A DNA stretch of 64,000 nt from Glandiceps talaboti (Eukaryota > Hemichordata > Enteropneusta > Spengelidae). The position numbers and the translations under genes are program-made. The DNA is taken from the NCBI RefSeq assembly GCF_964340395.1, contig NC_135552.1, forward strand, positions 1,954,517-2,018,516, in the 5' to 3' direction. Of this stretch, positions 25,101 through 40,100 are shown one piece after another. How positions within the stretch are numbered: the stretch's first letter is position 1; each line of letters starts with the position of its first letter. The notes under the pieces were generated by a model. That model was not told where the DNA came from. It saw only the letters and a program-made list of their open reading frames with translations, and made no database searches.

Positions 25101-28100
25101 TGTCAGAAATGTTGTCCTACTGTACTATAATGTAATGAGGTGAGATGTACCAACACTGTCAGAAATGTTGTCCTACTGTACTATGAATGTAATGAGGTGG
25201 GATGTACCAACACTGTCAGAAATATTGTCCTACTGTACTATGAATGTAATGAGGTGAGATGTACCAACACTGTCAGAAATGTTGTCCTATTGTACTATGA
25301 ATGTAATGAGGTGGGATGTACCAACACTGTCAGAAATGTTGTCCTATTGTACTATGAATGTAATGAGGTGGGATGTACCAACACTGTCAGAAATATTGTC
25401 TTACTGTACTATGAATGTAATGAGGTGGGATGTACCAACACTGTCAGAAATATTGTCTTACTGTACTATGAATGTAATAAGGTGAGATGTACCAACACTG
25501 TCAGAAATGTTGTCCTACTGTACTATGAATGTAATGAGGTGGGATGTACCAACACTGTCAGAAATGTTGTCCTATTGTACTATGAATGTAATGAGGTGAG
25601 ATGTACCAACACTGTCAGAAATGTTGTCCTACTGTACTATGAATGTAATGAGGTGGGATGTACCAACACTGTCAGAAATATTGTCTTACTGTACTATGAA
25701 TGTAATGAGGTGAGATGTACCAACACTGTCAGAAATGTTGTCCTATTGTACTATGAATGTAATGAGGTGAGATGTACCAACACTGTCAGAAATGTTGTCT
25801 TATTGTACTATGAATGTAATGAGGTGAGATGTACCAACACTGTCAGAAATGTTGTCCTACTGTACTATGAATGTAATGAGGTGGGATGTACCAACACTGT
25901 CAGAAATGTTGTCCTACTGTACTATGAATGTAATGAGGTGGGATGTACCAACACTGTCAGAAATGTTGTCCTACTGTACTATGAATGTAATGAGGTGGGA
26001 TGTACCAACACTGTCAGAAATGTTGTCCTACTGTACTATGAATGTAATGAGGTGAGATGTACCAACACTGTCAGAAATGTTGTCTTACTGTACTATGAAT
26101 GTAATGAGGTGGGATGTACCAACACTGTCAGAAATGTTGTCTTATTGTACTATGAATGTAATGAGGTGGGATGTACCAACACTGTCAGAAATGTTCTCCT
26201 ACTGTACTATAATGTAATGAGGTGGGATGTACCAACACTGTCAGAAATGTTGTCCTACTGTACTATGAATGTAATGAGGTGGGATGTACCAACACTGTCA
26301 GAAATGTTGTCCTATTGTACTATGAATGTAATGAGGTGAGATGTACCAACACTGTCAGAAATATTGTCCTACTGTACTATGAATGTAATGAGGTGGGATG
26401 TACCAACACTGTCAGAAATGTTGTCCTACTGTACTATGAATGTAATGAGGTGGGATGTACCAACACTGTCAGAAATATTGTCCTACTGTACTATGAATGT
26501 AATGAGGTGGGATGTACCAACACTGTCAGAAATGTTGTCCTATTGTACTATGAATGTAATGAGGTGGGATGTACCAACACTGTCAGAAATGTTGTCCTAT
26601 TGTACTATGAATGTAATGAGGTGAGATGTACCAACACTGTCAGAAATGTTGTCCTACTGTACTATGAATGTAATGAGGTGGGATGTACCAACACTGTCAG
26701 AAATATTGTCTTACTGTACTATGAATGTAATGAGGTGAGATGTACCAACACTGTCAGAAATGTTGTCTTACTGTACTATGAATGTAATAAGGTGGGATGT
26801 ACCAACACTGTCAGAAATGTTGTCCTACTGTACTATGAATGTAATGAGGTGGGATGTACCAACACTGTCAGAAATGTTGTCCTATTGTACTATGAATGTA
26901 ATGAGGTGGGATGTACCAACACTGTCAGAAATGTTGTCCTACTGTACTATGAATGTAATGAGGTGGGATGTACCAACACTGTCAGAAATGTTGTCTTACT
27001 GTACTATGAATGTAATGAGGTGGGATGTACCAACACTGTCAGAAATGTTGTCCTACTGTACTATAATGTAATGAGGTGGGATGTACCAACACTGTCAGAA
27101 ATGTTGTCCTACTGTACTATGAATGTAATGAGGTGAGATGTACCAACACTGTCAGAAATGTTGTCTTATTGTACTATGAATGTAATGAGGTGAGATGTAC
27201 CAACACTGTCAGAAATGTTGTCCTATTGTACTATGAATGTAATGAGGTGGGATGTACCAACACTGTCAGAAATGTTGTCTTACTGTACTATGAATGTAAT
27301 GAGGTGAGATGTACCAACACTGTCAGAAATGTTGTCCTACTGTACTATGAATGTAATGAGGTGGGATGTACCAACACTGTCAGAAATATTGTCCTACTGT
27401 ACTATGAATGTAATGAGGTGAGATGTACCAACACTGTCAGAAATGTTGTCCTATTGTACTATGAATGTAATGAGGTGGGATGTACCAACACTGTCAGAAA
27501 TGTTGTCCTATTGTACTATGAATGTAATGAGGTGGGATGTACCAACACTGTCAGAAATATTGTCTTACTGTACTATGAATGTAATGAGGTGGGATGTACC
27601 AACACTGTCAGAAATATTGTCTTACTGTACTATGAATGTAATAAGGTGAGATGTACCAACACTGTCAGAAATGTTGTCCTACTGTACTATGAATGTAATG
27701 AGGTGGGATGTACCAACACTGTCAGAAATGTTGTCCTATTGTACTATGAATGTAATGAGGTGAGATGTACCAACACTGTCAGAAATGTTGTCCTACTGTA
27801 CTATGAATGTAATGAGGTGGGATGTACCAACACTGTCAGAAATATTGTCTTACTGTACTATGAATGTAATGAGGTGAGATGTACCAACACTGTCAGAAAT
27901 GTTGTCCTATTGTACTATGAATGTAATGAGGTGAGATGTACCAACACTGTCAGAAATGTTGTCTTATTGTACTATGAATGTAATGAGGTGAGATGTACCA
28001 ACACTGTCAGAAATGTTGTCCTACTGTACTATGAATGTAATGAGGTGGGATGTACCAACACTGTCAGAAATGTTGTCCTACTGTACTATGAATGTAATGA

Positions 28101-31100
28101 GGTGGGATGTACCAACACTGTCAGAAATGTTGTCCTACTGTACTATGAATGTAATGAGGTGGGATGTACCAACACTGTCAGAAATGTTGTCCTACTGTAC
28201 TATGAATGTAATGAGGTGAGATGTACCAACACTGTCAGAAATGTTGTCTTACTGTACTATGAATGTAATGAGGTGGGATGTACCAACACTGTCAGAAATG
28301 TTGTCTTATTGTACTATGAATGTAATGAGGTGGGATGTACCAACACTGTCAGAAATGTTCTCCTACTGTACTATAATGTAATGAGGTGGGATGTACCAAC
28401 ACTGTCAGAAATGTTGTCCTACTGTACTATGAATGTAATGAGGTGGGATGTACCAACACTGTCAGAAATGTTGTCCTATTGTACTATGAATGTAATGAGG
28501 TGAGATGTACCAACACTGTCAGAAATATTGTCCTACTGTACTATGAATGTAATGAGGTGGGATGTACCAACACTGTCAGAAATGTTGTCCTACTGTACTA
28601 TGAATGTAATGAGGTGGGATGTACCAACACTGTCAGAAATATTGTCCTACTGTACTATGAATGTAATGAGGTGGGATGTACCAACACTGTCAGAAATGTT
28701 GTCCTATTGTACTATGAATGTAATGAGGTGGGATGTACCAACACTGTCAGAAATGTTGTCCTATTGTACTATGAATGTAATGAGGTGAGATGTACCAACA
28801 CTGTCAGAAATGTTGTCCTACTGTACTATGAATGTAATGAGGTGGGATGTACCAACACTGTCAGAAATATTGTCTTACTGTACTATGAATGTAATGAGGT
28901 GAGATGTACCAACACTGTCAGAAATGTTGTCTTACTGTACTATGAATGTAATAAGGTGGGATGTACCAACACTGTCAGAAATGTTGTCCTACTGTACTAT
29001 GAATGTAATGAGGTGGGATGTACCAACACTGTCAGAAATGTTGTCCTATTGTACTATGAATGTAATGAGGTGGGATGTACCAACACTGTCAGAAATGTTG
29101 TCCTACTGTACTATGAATGTAATGAGGTGGGATGTACCAACACTGTCAGAAATGTTGTCTTACTGTACTATGAATGTAATGAGGTGGGATGTACCAACAC
29201 TGTCAGAAATGTTGTCCTACTGTACTATAATGTAATGAGGTGGGATGTACCAACACTGTCAGAAATGTTGTCCTACTGTACTATGAATGTAATGAGGTGA
29301 GATGTACCAACACTGTCAGAAATGTTGTCTTATTGTACTATGAATGTAATGAGGTGAGATGTACCAACACTGTCAGAAATGTTGTCCTATTGTACTATGA
29401 ATGTAATGAGGTGGGATGTACCAACACTGTCAGAAATGTTGTCTTACTGTACTATGAATGTAATGAGGTGGGATGTACCAACACTGTCAGAAATGTTGTC
29501 CTACTGTACTATGAATGTAATGAGGTGGGATGTACCAACACTGTCAGAAATATTGTCCTACTGTACTATGAATGTAATGAGGTGAGATGTACCAATACTG
29601 TCAGAAATGTTGTCCTACTGTACTATGAATGTAATGAGGTGGGATGTACCAACACTGTCAGAAATATTGTCCTACTGTACTATGAATGTAATGAGGTGAG
29701 ATGTACCAACACTGTGAGAAATGTTGTCCTATTGTACTATGAATGTAATGAGGTGGGATGTACCAACACTGTCAGAAATGTTGTCTTACTGTACTATGAA
29801 TGTAATGAGGTGGGATGTACCAACACTGTCAGAAATGTTGTCCTACTGTACTATGAATGTAATGAGGTGGGATGTACCAACACTGTCAGAAATATTGTCT
29901 TATTGTACTATGAATGTAATGAGGTGGGATGTACCAACACTGTCAGAAATGTTGTCCTACTGTACTATAATGTAATGAGGTGAGATGTACCAACTCTGTC
30001 AGAAATGTTGTCCTACTGTACTATGAATGTAATGAGGTGGGATGTACCAACACTGTCAGAAATATTGTCCTACTGTACTATGAATGTAATGAGGTGAGAT
30101 GTACCAACACTGTCAGAAATGTTGTCCTACTGTACTATAATGTAATGAGGTGGGATGTACCAACACTGTCAGAAATGTTGTCCTACTGTACTATGAATGT
30201 AATGAGGTGGGATGTACCAACACTGTCAGAAATGTTGTCCTATTGTACTATGAATGTAATGAGGTGGGATGTACCAACACTGTCAGAAATGTTGTCCTAT
30301 TGTACTATGAATGTAATGAGGTGGGATGTACCAACACTGTCAGAAATATTGTCTTACTGTACTATGAATGTAATGAGGTGAGATGTACCAACACTGTCAG
30401 AAATGTTGTCCTACTGTACTATGAATGTAATGAGGTGGGATGTACCAACACTGTCAGAAATGTTGTCCTACTGTACTATGAATGTAATGAGGTGGGATGT
30501 ACCAACACTGTCAGAAATATTGTCTTACTGTACTATGAATGTAATGAGGTGAGATGTACCAACACTGTCAGAAATGTTGTCCTACTGTACTATGAATGTA
30601 ATGAGGTGGGATGTACCAACACTGTCAGAAATGTTGTCCTATTGTACTATGAATGTAATGAGGTGAGATGTACCAACACTGTCAGAAATGTTGTCCTACT
30701 GTACTATGAATGTAATGAGGTGGGATGTACCAACACTGTCAGAAATATTGTCTTACTGTACTATGAATGTAATGAGGTGAGATGTACCAACACTGTCAGA
30801 AATGTTGTCCTATTGTACTATGAATGTAATGAGGTGAGATGTACCAACACTGTCAGAAATGTTGTCTTATTGTACTATGAATGTAATGAGGTGAGATGTA
30901 CCAACACTGTCAGAAATGTTGTCATACTGTACTATGAATGTAATGAGGTGGGATGTACCAACACTGTCAGAAATGTTGTCCTACTGTACTATGAATGTAA
31001 TGAGGTGAGATGTACCAACACTGTCAGAAATGTTGTCCTATTGTACTATGAATGTAATGAGGTGAGATGTACCAACACTGTCAGAAATGTTGTCCTATTG

Positions 31101-34100
31101 TACTATGAATGTAATGAGGTGGGATGTACCAACACTGTCAGAAATGTTGTCTTACTGTACTATGAATGTAATGAGGTGGGATGTACCAACACTGTCAGAA
31201 ATGTTGTCCTACTGTACTATAATGTAATGAGGTGGGATGTACCAACACTGTCAGAAATGTTGTCCTACTGTACTATGAATGTAATGAGGTGAGATGTACC
31301 AACACTGTCAGAAATGTTGTCTTATTGTACTATGAATGTAATGAGGTGAGATGTACCAACACTGTCAGAAATGTTGTCCTATTGTACTATGAATGTAATG
31401 AGGTGGGATGTACCAACACTGTCAGAAATGTTGTCTTACTGTACTATGAATGTAATGAGGTGGGATGTACCAACACTGTCAGAAATGTTGTCCTACTGTA
31501 CTATGAATGTAATGAGGTGGGATGTACCAACACTGTCAGAAATATTGTCCTACTGTACTATGAATGTAATGAGGTGAGATGTACCAATACTGTCAGAAAT
31601 GTTGTCCTACTGTACTATGAATGTAATGAGGTGGGATGTACCAACACTGTCAGAAATATTGTCTTACTGTACTATGAATGTAATGAGGTGAGATGTACCA
31701 ACACTGTGAGAAATGTTGTCCTATTGTACTATGAATGTAATGAGGTGGGATGTACCAACACTGTCAGAAATGTTGTCTTACTGTACTATGAATGTAATGA
31801 GGTGGGATGTACCAACACTGTCAGAAATGTTGTCCTACTGTACTATGAATGTAATGAGGTGGGATGTACCAACACTGTCAGAAATATTGTCTTATTGTAC
31901 TATGAATGTAATGAGGTGGGATGTACCAACACTGTCAGAAATGTTGTCCTACTGTACTATAATGTAATGAGGTGAGATGTACCAACACTGTCAGAAATGT
32001 TGTCCTACTGTACTATGAATGTAATGAGGTGGGATGTACCAACACTGTCAGAAATATTGTCCTACTGTACTATGAATGTAATGAGGTGAGATGTACCAAC
32101 ACTGTCAGAAATGTTGTCCTACTGTACTATAATGTAATGAGGTGGGATGTACCAACACTGTCAGAAATGTTGTCCTACTGTACTATGAATGTAATGAGGT
32201 GGGATGTACCAACACTGTCAGAAATGTTGTCCTATTGTACTATGAATGTAATGAGGTGGGATGTACCAACACTGTCAGAAATGTTGTCCTATTGTACTAT
32301 GAATGTAATGAGGTGGGATGTACCAACACTGTCAGAAATATTGTCTTACTGTACTATGAATGTAATGAGGTGAGATGTACCAACACTGTCAGAAATGTTG
32401 TCCTACTGTACTATGAATGTAATGAGGTGGGATGTACCAACACTGTCAGAAATGTTGTCCTACTGTACTATGAATGTAATGAGGTGGGATGTACCAACAC
32501 TGTCAGAAATATTGTCTTACTGTACTATGAATGTAATGAGGTGAGATGTACCAACACTGTCAGAAATGTTGTCCTACTGTACTATGAATGTAATGAGGTG
32601 GGATGTACCAACACTGTCAGAAATGTTGTCCTATTGTACTATGAATGTAATGAGGTGAGATGTACCAACACTGTCAGAAATGTTGTCCTACTGTACTATG
32701 AATGTAATGAGGTGGGATGTACCAACACTGTCAGAAATATTGTCTTACTGTACTATGAATGTAATGAGGTGAGATGTACCAACACTGTCAGAAATGTTGT
32801 CCTATTGTACTATGAATGTAATGAGGTGAGATGTACCAACACTGTCAGAAATGTTGTCTTATTGTACTATGAATGTAATGAGGTGAGATGTACCAACACT
32901 GTCAGAAATGTTGTCATACTGTACTATGAATGTAATGAGGTGGGATGTACCAACACTGTCAGAAATGTTGTCCTACTGTACTATGAATGTAATGAGGTGA
33001 GATGTACCAACACTGTCAGAAATGTTGTCCTATTGTACTATGAATGTAATGAGGTGAGATGTACCAACACTGTCAGAAATGTTGTCCTATTGTACTATGA
33101 ATGTAATGAGGTGGGATGTACCAACACTGTCAGAAATGTTGTCCTATTGTACTATGAATGTAATGAGGTGGGATGTACCAACACTGTCAGAAATGTTGTC
33201 CTATTGTACTATGAATGTAATGAGGTGGGATGTACCAACACTGTCAGAAATATTGTCCTACTGTACTATGCATGTAATGAGGTGGGATGTACCAACACTG
33301 TCAGAAATGTTGTCCTACTGTACTATGAATGTAATGAGGTGGGATGTACCAACACTGTCAGAAATATTGTCTTATTGTACTATGAATGTAATGAGGTGGG
33401 ATGTACCAACACTGTCAGAAATATTGTCCTATTGTACTATGAATGTAATGAGGTGAGATGTACCAACACTGTCAGAAATGTTGTCCTATTGTACTATGAA
33501 TGTAATGAGGTGGGATGTACCAACACTGTCAGAAATATTGGCCTACTGTACTATGAATGTAATGAGGTGGGATGTACCAACACTGTCAGAAATGTTGTCC
33601 TACTGTACTATGAATGTAATGAGGTGAGATGTACCAACACTGTCAGAAATGTTGTCCTATTGTACTATGAATGTAATGAGGTGAGATGTACCAACACTGT
33701 CAGAAATATTGTCTTATTGTACTATGAATGTAATGAGGTGGGATGTACCAACACTGTCAGAAATATTGTCCTATTGTACTATGAATGTAATGAGGTGAGA
33801 TGTACCAACACTGTCAGAAATGTTGTCCTATTGTACTATGAATGTAATGAGGTGAGATGTACCAACACTGTCAGAAATGTTGTCCTACTGTACTATGAAT
33901 GTAATGAGGTGGGATGTACCAACACTGTCAGAAATGTTGTCCTACTGTACTATGAATGTAATGAGGTGAGATGTACCAACACTGTCAGAAATGTTGTCCT
34001 ACTGTACTATGAATGTAATGAGGTGAGATATACCAACACTGTCAGAAATGTTGTCCTACTGTACTATAATGTAATGAGGTGGGATGTACCAACACTGTCA

Positions 34101-37100
34101 GAAATGTTGTCTTACTGTACTATGAATGTAATGAGGTGGGATGTACCAACACTGTCAGAAATGTTGTCCTACTGTACTATGAATGTAATGAGGTGGGATG
34201 TACCAACACTGTCAGAAATGTTGTCTTATTGTACTATGAATGTAATGAGGTGAGATGTACCAACACTGTCAGAAATGTTGTCCTATTGTACTATGAATGT
34301 AATGAGGTGAGATGTACCAACACTGTCAGAAATGTTGTCCTACTGTACTATGAATGTAATGAGGTGAGATGTACCAACACTGTCAGAAATGTTGTCCTAC
34401 TGTACTATGAATGTAATGAGGTGGGATGTACCAACACTGTCAGAAATGTTGTCTTACTGTACTATGAATGTAATGAGGTGGGATGTACCAACACTGTCAG
34501 AAATATTGTCCTACTGTACTATGAATGTAATGAGGTGAGATGTACCAACACTGTCAGAAATGTTGTCCTACTGTACTATGAATGTAATGAGGTGAGATGT
34601 ACCAACACTGTCAGAAATATTGTCCTACTGTACTATAATGTAATGAGGTGGGATGTACCAACACTGTCAGAAATGTTGTCCTACTGTACTATAATGTAAT
34701 GAGGTGGGATGTACCAACACTGTCAGAAATGTTGTCCTATTGTACTATGAATGTAATGAGGTGGGATGTACCAACACTGTCAGAAATGTTGTCCTACTGT
34801 ACTATAATGTAATGAGGTGGGATGTACCAACACTGTCAAAAATGTTGTCCTACTGTACTATGAATGTAATGAGGTGGGATGTACCAACACTGTCAGAAAT
34901 GTTGTCCTATTGTACTATGAATGTAATGAGGTGGGATGTACCAACACTGTCAGAAATGTTGTCCTACTGTACTATGAATGTAATGAGGTGGGATGTACCA
35001 ACACTGTCAGAAATGTTGTCCTATTGTACTATGAATGTAATGAGGTGGGATGTACCAACACTGTCAGAAATGTTGTCTTACTGTACTATGAATGTAATGA
35101 GGTGGGATGTACCAACACTGTCAGAAATGTTGTCCTATTGTACTATGAATGTAATGAGGTGGGATGTACCAACACTGTCAGAAATGTTGTCCTACTGTAC
35201 TATGAATGTAATGAGGTGGGATGTACCAACACTGTCAGAAATGTTGTCCTATTGTACTATGAATGTAATGAGGTGGGATGTACCAACACTGTCAGAAATG
35301 TTGTCCTACTGTACTATGAATGTAATGAGGTGGGATGTACCAACACTGTCAGAAATGTTGTCCTACTGTACTATGAATGTAATGAGGTGAGATGTACCAA
35401 CACTGTCAGAAATGTTGTCCTACTGTACTATAATGTAATGAGGTGGGATGTACCAACACTGTCAGAAATGTTGTCCTACTGTACTATGAATGTAATGAGG
35501 TGGGATGTACCAACACTGTCAGAAATATTGTCCTACTGTACTATGAATGTAATGAGGTGGGATGTACCAACACTGTCAGAAATGTTGTCTTACTGTACTA
35601 TGAATGTAATGAGGTGGGATGTACCAACACTGTCAGAAATGTTGTCCTATTGTACTATGAATGTAATGAGGTGGGATGTACCAACACTGTCAGAAATGTT
35701 GTCTTACTGTACTATGAATGTAATGAGGTGGGATGTACCAACACTGTCAGAAATGTTGTCTTATTGTACTATGAATGTAATGAGGTGGGATGTACCAACA
35801 CTGTCAGAAATGTTCTCCTACTGTACTATAATGTAATGAGGTGGGATGTACCAACACTGTCAGAAATGTTGTCCTACTGTACTATGAATGTAATGAGGTG
35901 GGATGTACCAACACTGTCAGAAATGTTGTCCTATTGTACTATGAATGTAATGAGGTGAGATGTACCAACACTGTCAGAAATATTGTCCTACTGTACTATG
36001 AATGTAATGAGGTGGGATGTACCAACACTGTCAGAAATGTTGTCCTACTGTACTATGAATGTAATGAGGTGGGATGTACCAACACTGTCAGAAATATTGT
36101 CCTACTGTACTATGAATGTAATGAGGTGGGATGTACCAACACTGTCAGAAATGTTGTCCTATTGTACTATGAATGTAATGAGGTGGGATGTACCAACACT
36201 GTCAGAAATGTTGTCCTATTGTACTATGAATGTAATGAGGTGAGATGTACCAACACTGTCAGAAATGTTGTCCTACTGTACTATGAATGTAATGAGGTGG
36301 GATGTACCAACACTGTCAGAAATATTGTCTTACTGTACTATGAATGTAATGAGGTGAGATGTACCAACACTGTCAGAAATGTTGTCTTACTGTACTATGA
36401 ATGTAATGAGGTGGGATGTACCAACACTGTCAGAAATGTTGTCTTATTGTACTATGAATGTAATGAGGTGGGATGTACCAACACTGTCAGAAATGTTCTC
36501 CTACTGTACTATAATGTAATGAGGTGGGATGTACCAACACTGTCAGAAATGTTGTCCTACTGTACTATGAATGTAATGAGGTGGGATGTACCAACACTGT
36601 CAGAAATGTTGTCCTATTGTACTATGAATGTAATGAGGTGAGATGTACCAACACTGTCAGAAATATTGTCCTACTGTACTATGAATGTAATGAGGTGGGA
36701 TGTACCAACACTGTCAGAAATGTTGTCCTACTGTACTATGAATGTAATGAGGTGGGATGTACCAACACTGTCAGAAATATTGTCCTACTGTACTATGAAT
36801 GTAATGAGGTGGGATGTACCAACACTGTCAGAAATGTTGTCCTATTGTACTATGAATGTAATGAGGTGGGATGTACCAACACTGTCAGAAATGTTGTCCT
36901 ATTGTACTATGAATGTAATGAGGTGAGATGTACCAACACTGTCAGAAATGTTGTCCTACTGTACTATGAATGTAATGAGGTGGGATGTACCAACACTGTC
37001 AGAAATATTGTCTTACTGTACTATGAATGTAATGAGGTGAGATGTACCAACACTGTCAGAAATGTTGTCTTACTGTACTATGAATGTAATAAGGTGGGAT

Positions 37101-40100
37101 GTACCAACACTGTCAGAAATGTTGTCCTACTGTACTATGAATGTAATGAGGTGGGATGTACCAACACTGTCAGAAATGTTGTCCTATTGTACTATGAATG
37201 TAATGAGGTGGGATGTACCAACACTGTCAGAAATGTTGTCCTACTGTACTATGAATGTAATGAGGTGGGATGTACCAACACTGTCAGAAATGTTGTCTTA
37301 CTGTACTATGAATGTAATGAGGTGGGATGTACCAACACTGTCAGAAATGTTGTCCTACTGTACTATAATGTAATGAGGTGGGATGTACCAACACTGTCAG
37401 AAATGTTGTCCTACTGTACTATGAATGTAATGAGGTGAGATGTACCAACACTGTCAGAAATGTTGTCTTATTGTACTATGAATGTAATGAGGTGAGATGT
37501 ACCAACACTGTCAGAAATGTTGTCCTATTGTACTATGAATGTAATGAGGTGGGATGTACCAACACTGTCAGAAATGTTGTCTTACTGTACTATGAATGTA
37601 ATGAGGTGGGATGTACCAACACTGTCAGAAATGTTGTCCTACTGTACTATGAATGTAATGAGGTGGGATGTACCAACACTGTCAGAAATATTGTCCTACT
37701 GTACTATGAATGTAATGAGGTGAGATGTACCAATACTGTCAGAAATGTTGTCCTACTGTACTATGAATGTAATGAGGTGGGATGTACCAACACTGTCAGA
37801 AATATTGTCCTACTGTACTATGAATGTAATGAGGTGAGATGTACCAACACTGTGAGAAATGTTGTCCTATTGTACTATGAATGTAATGAGGTGGGATGTA
37901 CCAACACTGTCAGAAATGTTGTCCTACTGTACTATGAATGTAATGAGGTAGGATGTACCAACACTGTCAGAAATATTGTCTTATTGTACTATGAATGTAA
38001 TGAGGTGGGATGTACCAACACTGTCAGAAATATTGTCTTATTGTACTATAATGTAATGAGGTGAGATGTACCAACACTGTCAGAAATGTTGTCCTACTGT
38101 ACTATGAATGTAATGAGGTGGGATGTACCAACACTGTCAGAAATATTGTCCTACTGTACTATGAATGTAATGAGGTGAGATGTACCAACACTGTCAGAAA
38201 TGTTGTCCTACTGTACTATTGGTAATGAGGTGGGATGTACCAACACTGTCAGAAATGTTGTCCTACTGTACTATGAATGTAATGAGGTGGGATGTACCAA
38301 CACTGTCAGAAATGTTGTCCTATTGTACTATGAATGTAATGAGGTGGGATGTACCAACACTGTCAGAAATATTGTCTTACTGTACTATGAATGTAATGAG
38401 GTGAGATGTACCAACACTGTCAGAAATGTTGTCCTACTGTACTATGAATGTAATGAGGTGGGATGTACCAACACTGTCAGAAATGTTGTCCTACTGTACT
38501 ATGAATGTAATGAGGTGGGATGTACCAACACTGTCAGAAATATTGTCTTACTGTACTATGAATGTAATGAGGTGAGATGTACCAACACTGTCAGAAATGT
38601 TGTCCTACTGTACTATGAATGTAATGAGGTGGGATGTACCAACACTGTCAGAAATGTTGTCCTATTGTACTATGAATGTAATGAGGTGAGATGTACCAAC
38701 ACTGTCAGAAATGTTGTCCTACTGTACTATGAATGTAATGAGGTGGGATGTACCAACACTGTCAGAAATATTGTCTTACTGTACTATGAATGTAATGAGG
38801 TGAGATGTACCAACACTGTCAGAAATGTTGTCCTATTGTACTATGAATGTAATGAGGTGAGATGTACCAACACTGTCAGAAATGTTGTCTTATTGTACTA
38901 TGAATGTAATGAGGTGAGATGTACCAACACTGTCAGAAATGTTGTCATACTGTACTATGAATGTAATGAGGTGGGATGTACCAACACTGTCAGAAATGTT
39001 GTCCTACTGTACTATGAATGTAATGAGGTGAGATGTACCAACACTGTCAGAAATGTTGTCCTATTGTACTATGAATGTAATGAGGTGAGATGTACCAACA
39101 CTGTCAGAAATGTTGTCCTATTGTACTATGAATGTAATGAGGTGGGATGTACCAACACTGTCAGAAATGTTGTCCTATTGTACTATGAATGTAATGAGGT
39201 GGGATGTACCAACACTGTCAGAAATGTTGTCCTATTGTACTATGAATGTAATGAGGTGGGATGTACCAACACTGTCAGAAATGTTGTCCTACTGTACTAT
39301 GAATGTAATGAGGTGGGATGTACCAACACTGTCAGAAATGTTGTCCTACTGTACTATGAATGTAATGAGGTGGGATGTACCAACACTGTCAGAAATATTG
39401 TCTTATTGTACTATGAATGTAATGAGGTGGGATGTACCAACACTGTCAGAAATATTGTCCTATTGTACTATGAATGTAATGAGGTGAGATGTACCAACAC
39501 TGTCAGAAATGTTGTCCTATTGTACTATGAATGTAATGAGGTGGGATGTACCAACACTGTCAGAAATATTGGCCTACTGTACTATGAATGTAATGAGGTG
39601 GGATGTACCAACACTGTCAGAAATGTTGTCCTACTGTACTATGAATGTAATGAGGTGAGATGTACCAACACTGTCAGAAATGTTGTCCTATTGTACTATG
39701 AATGTAATGAGGTGAGATGTACCAACACTGTCAGAAATATTGTCTTATTGTACTATGAATGTAATGAGGTGGGATGTACCAACACTGTCAGAAATATTGT
39801 CCTATTGTACTATGAATGTAATGAGGTGAGATGTACCAACACTGTCAGAAATGTTGTCCTATTGTACTATGAATGTAATGAGGTGAGATGTACCAACACT
39901 GTCAGAAATGTTGTCCTACTGTACTATGAATGTAATGAGGTGGGATGTACCAACACTGTCAGAAATGTTGTCCTACTGTACTATGAATGTAATGAGGTGA
40001 GATGTACCAACACTGTCAGAAATGTTGTCCTACTGTACTATGAATGTAATGAGGTGAGATATACCAACACTGTCAGAAATGTTGTCCTACTGTACTATAA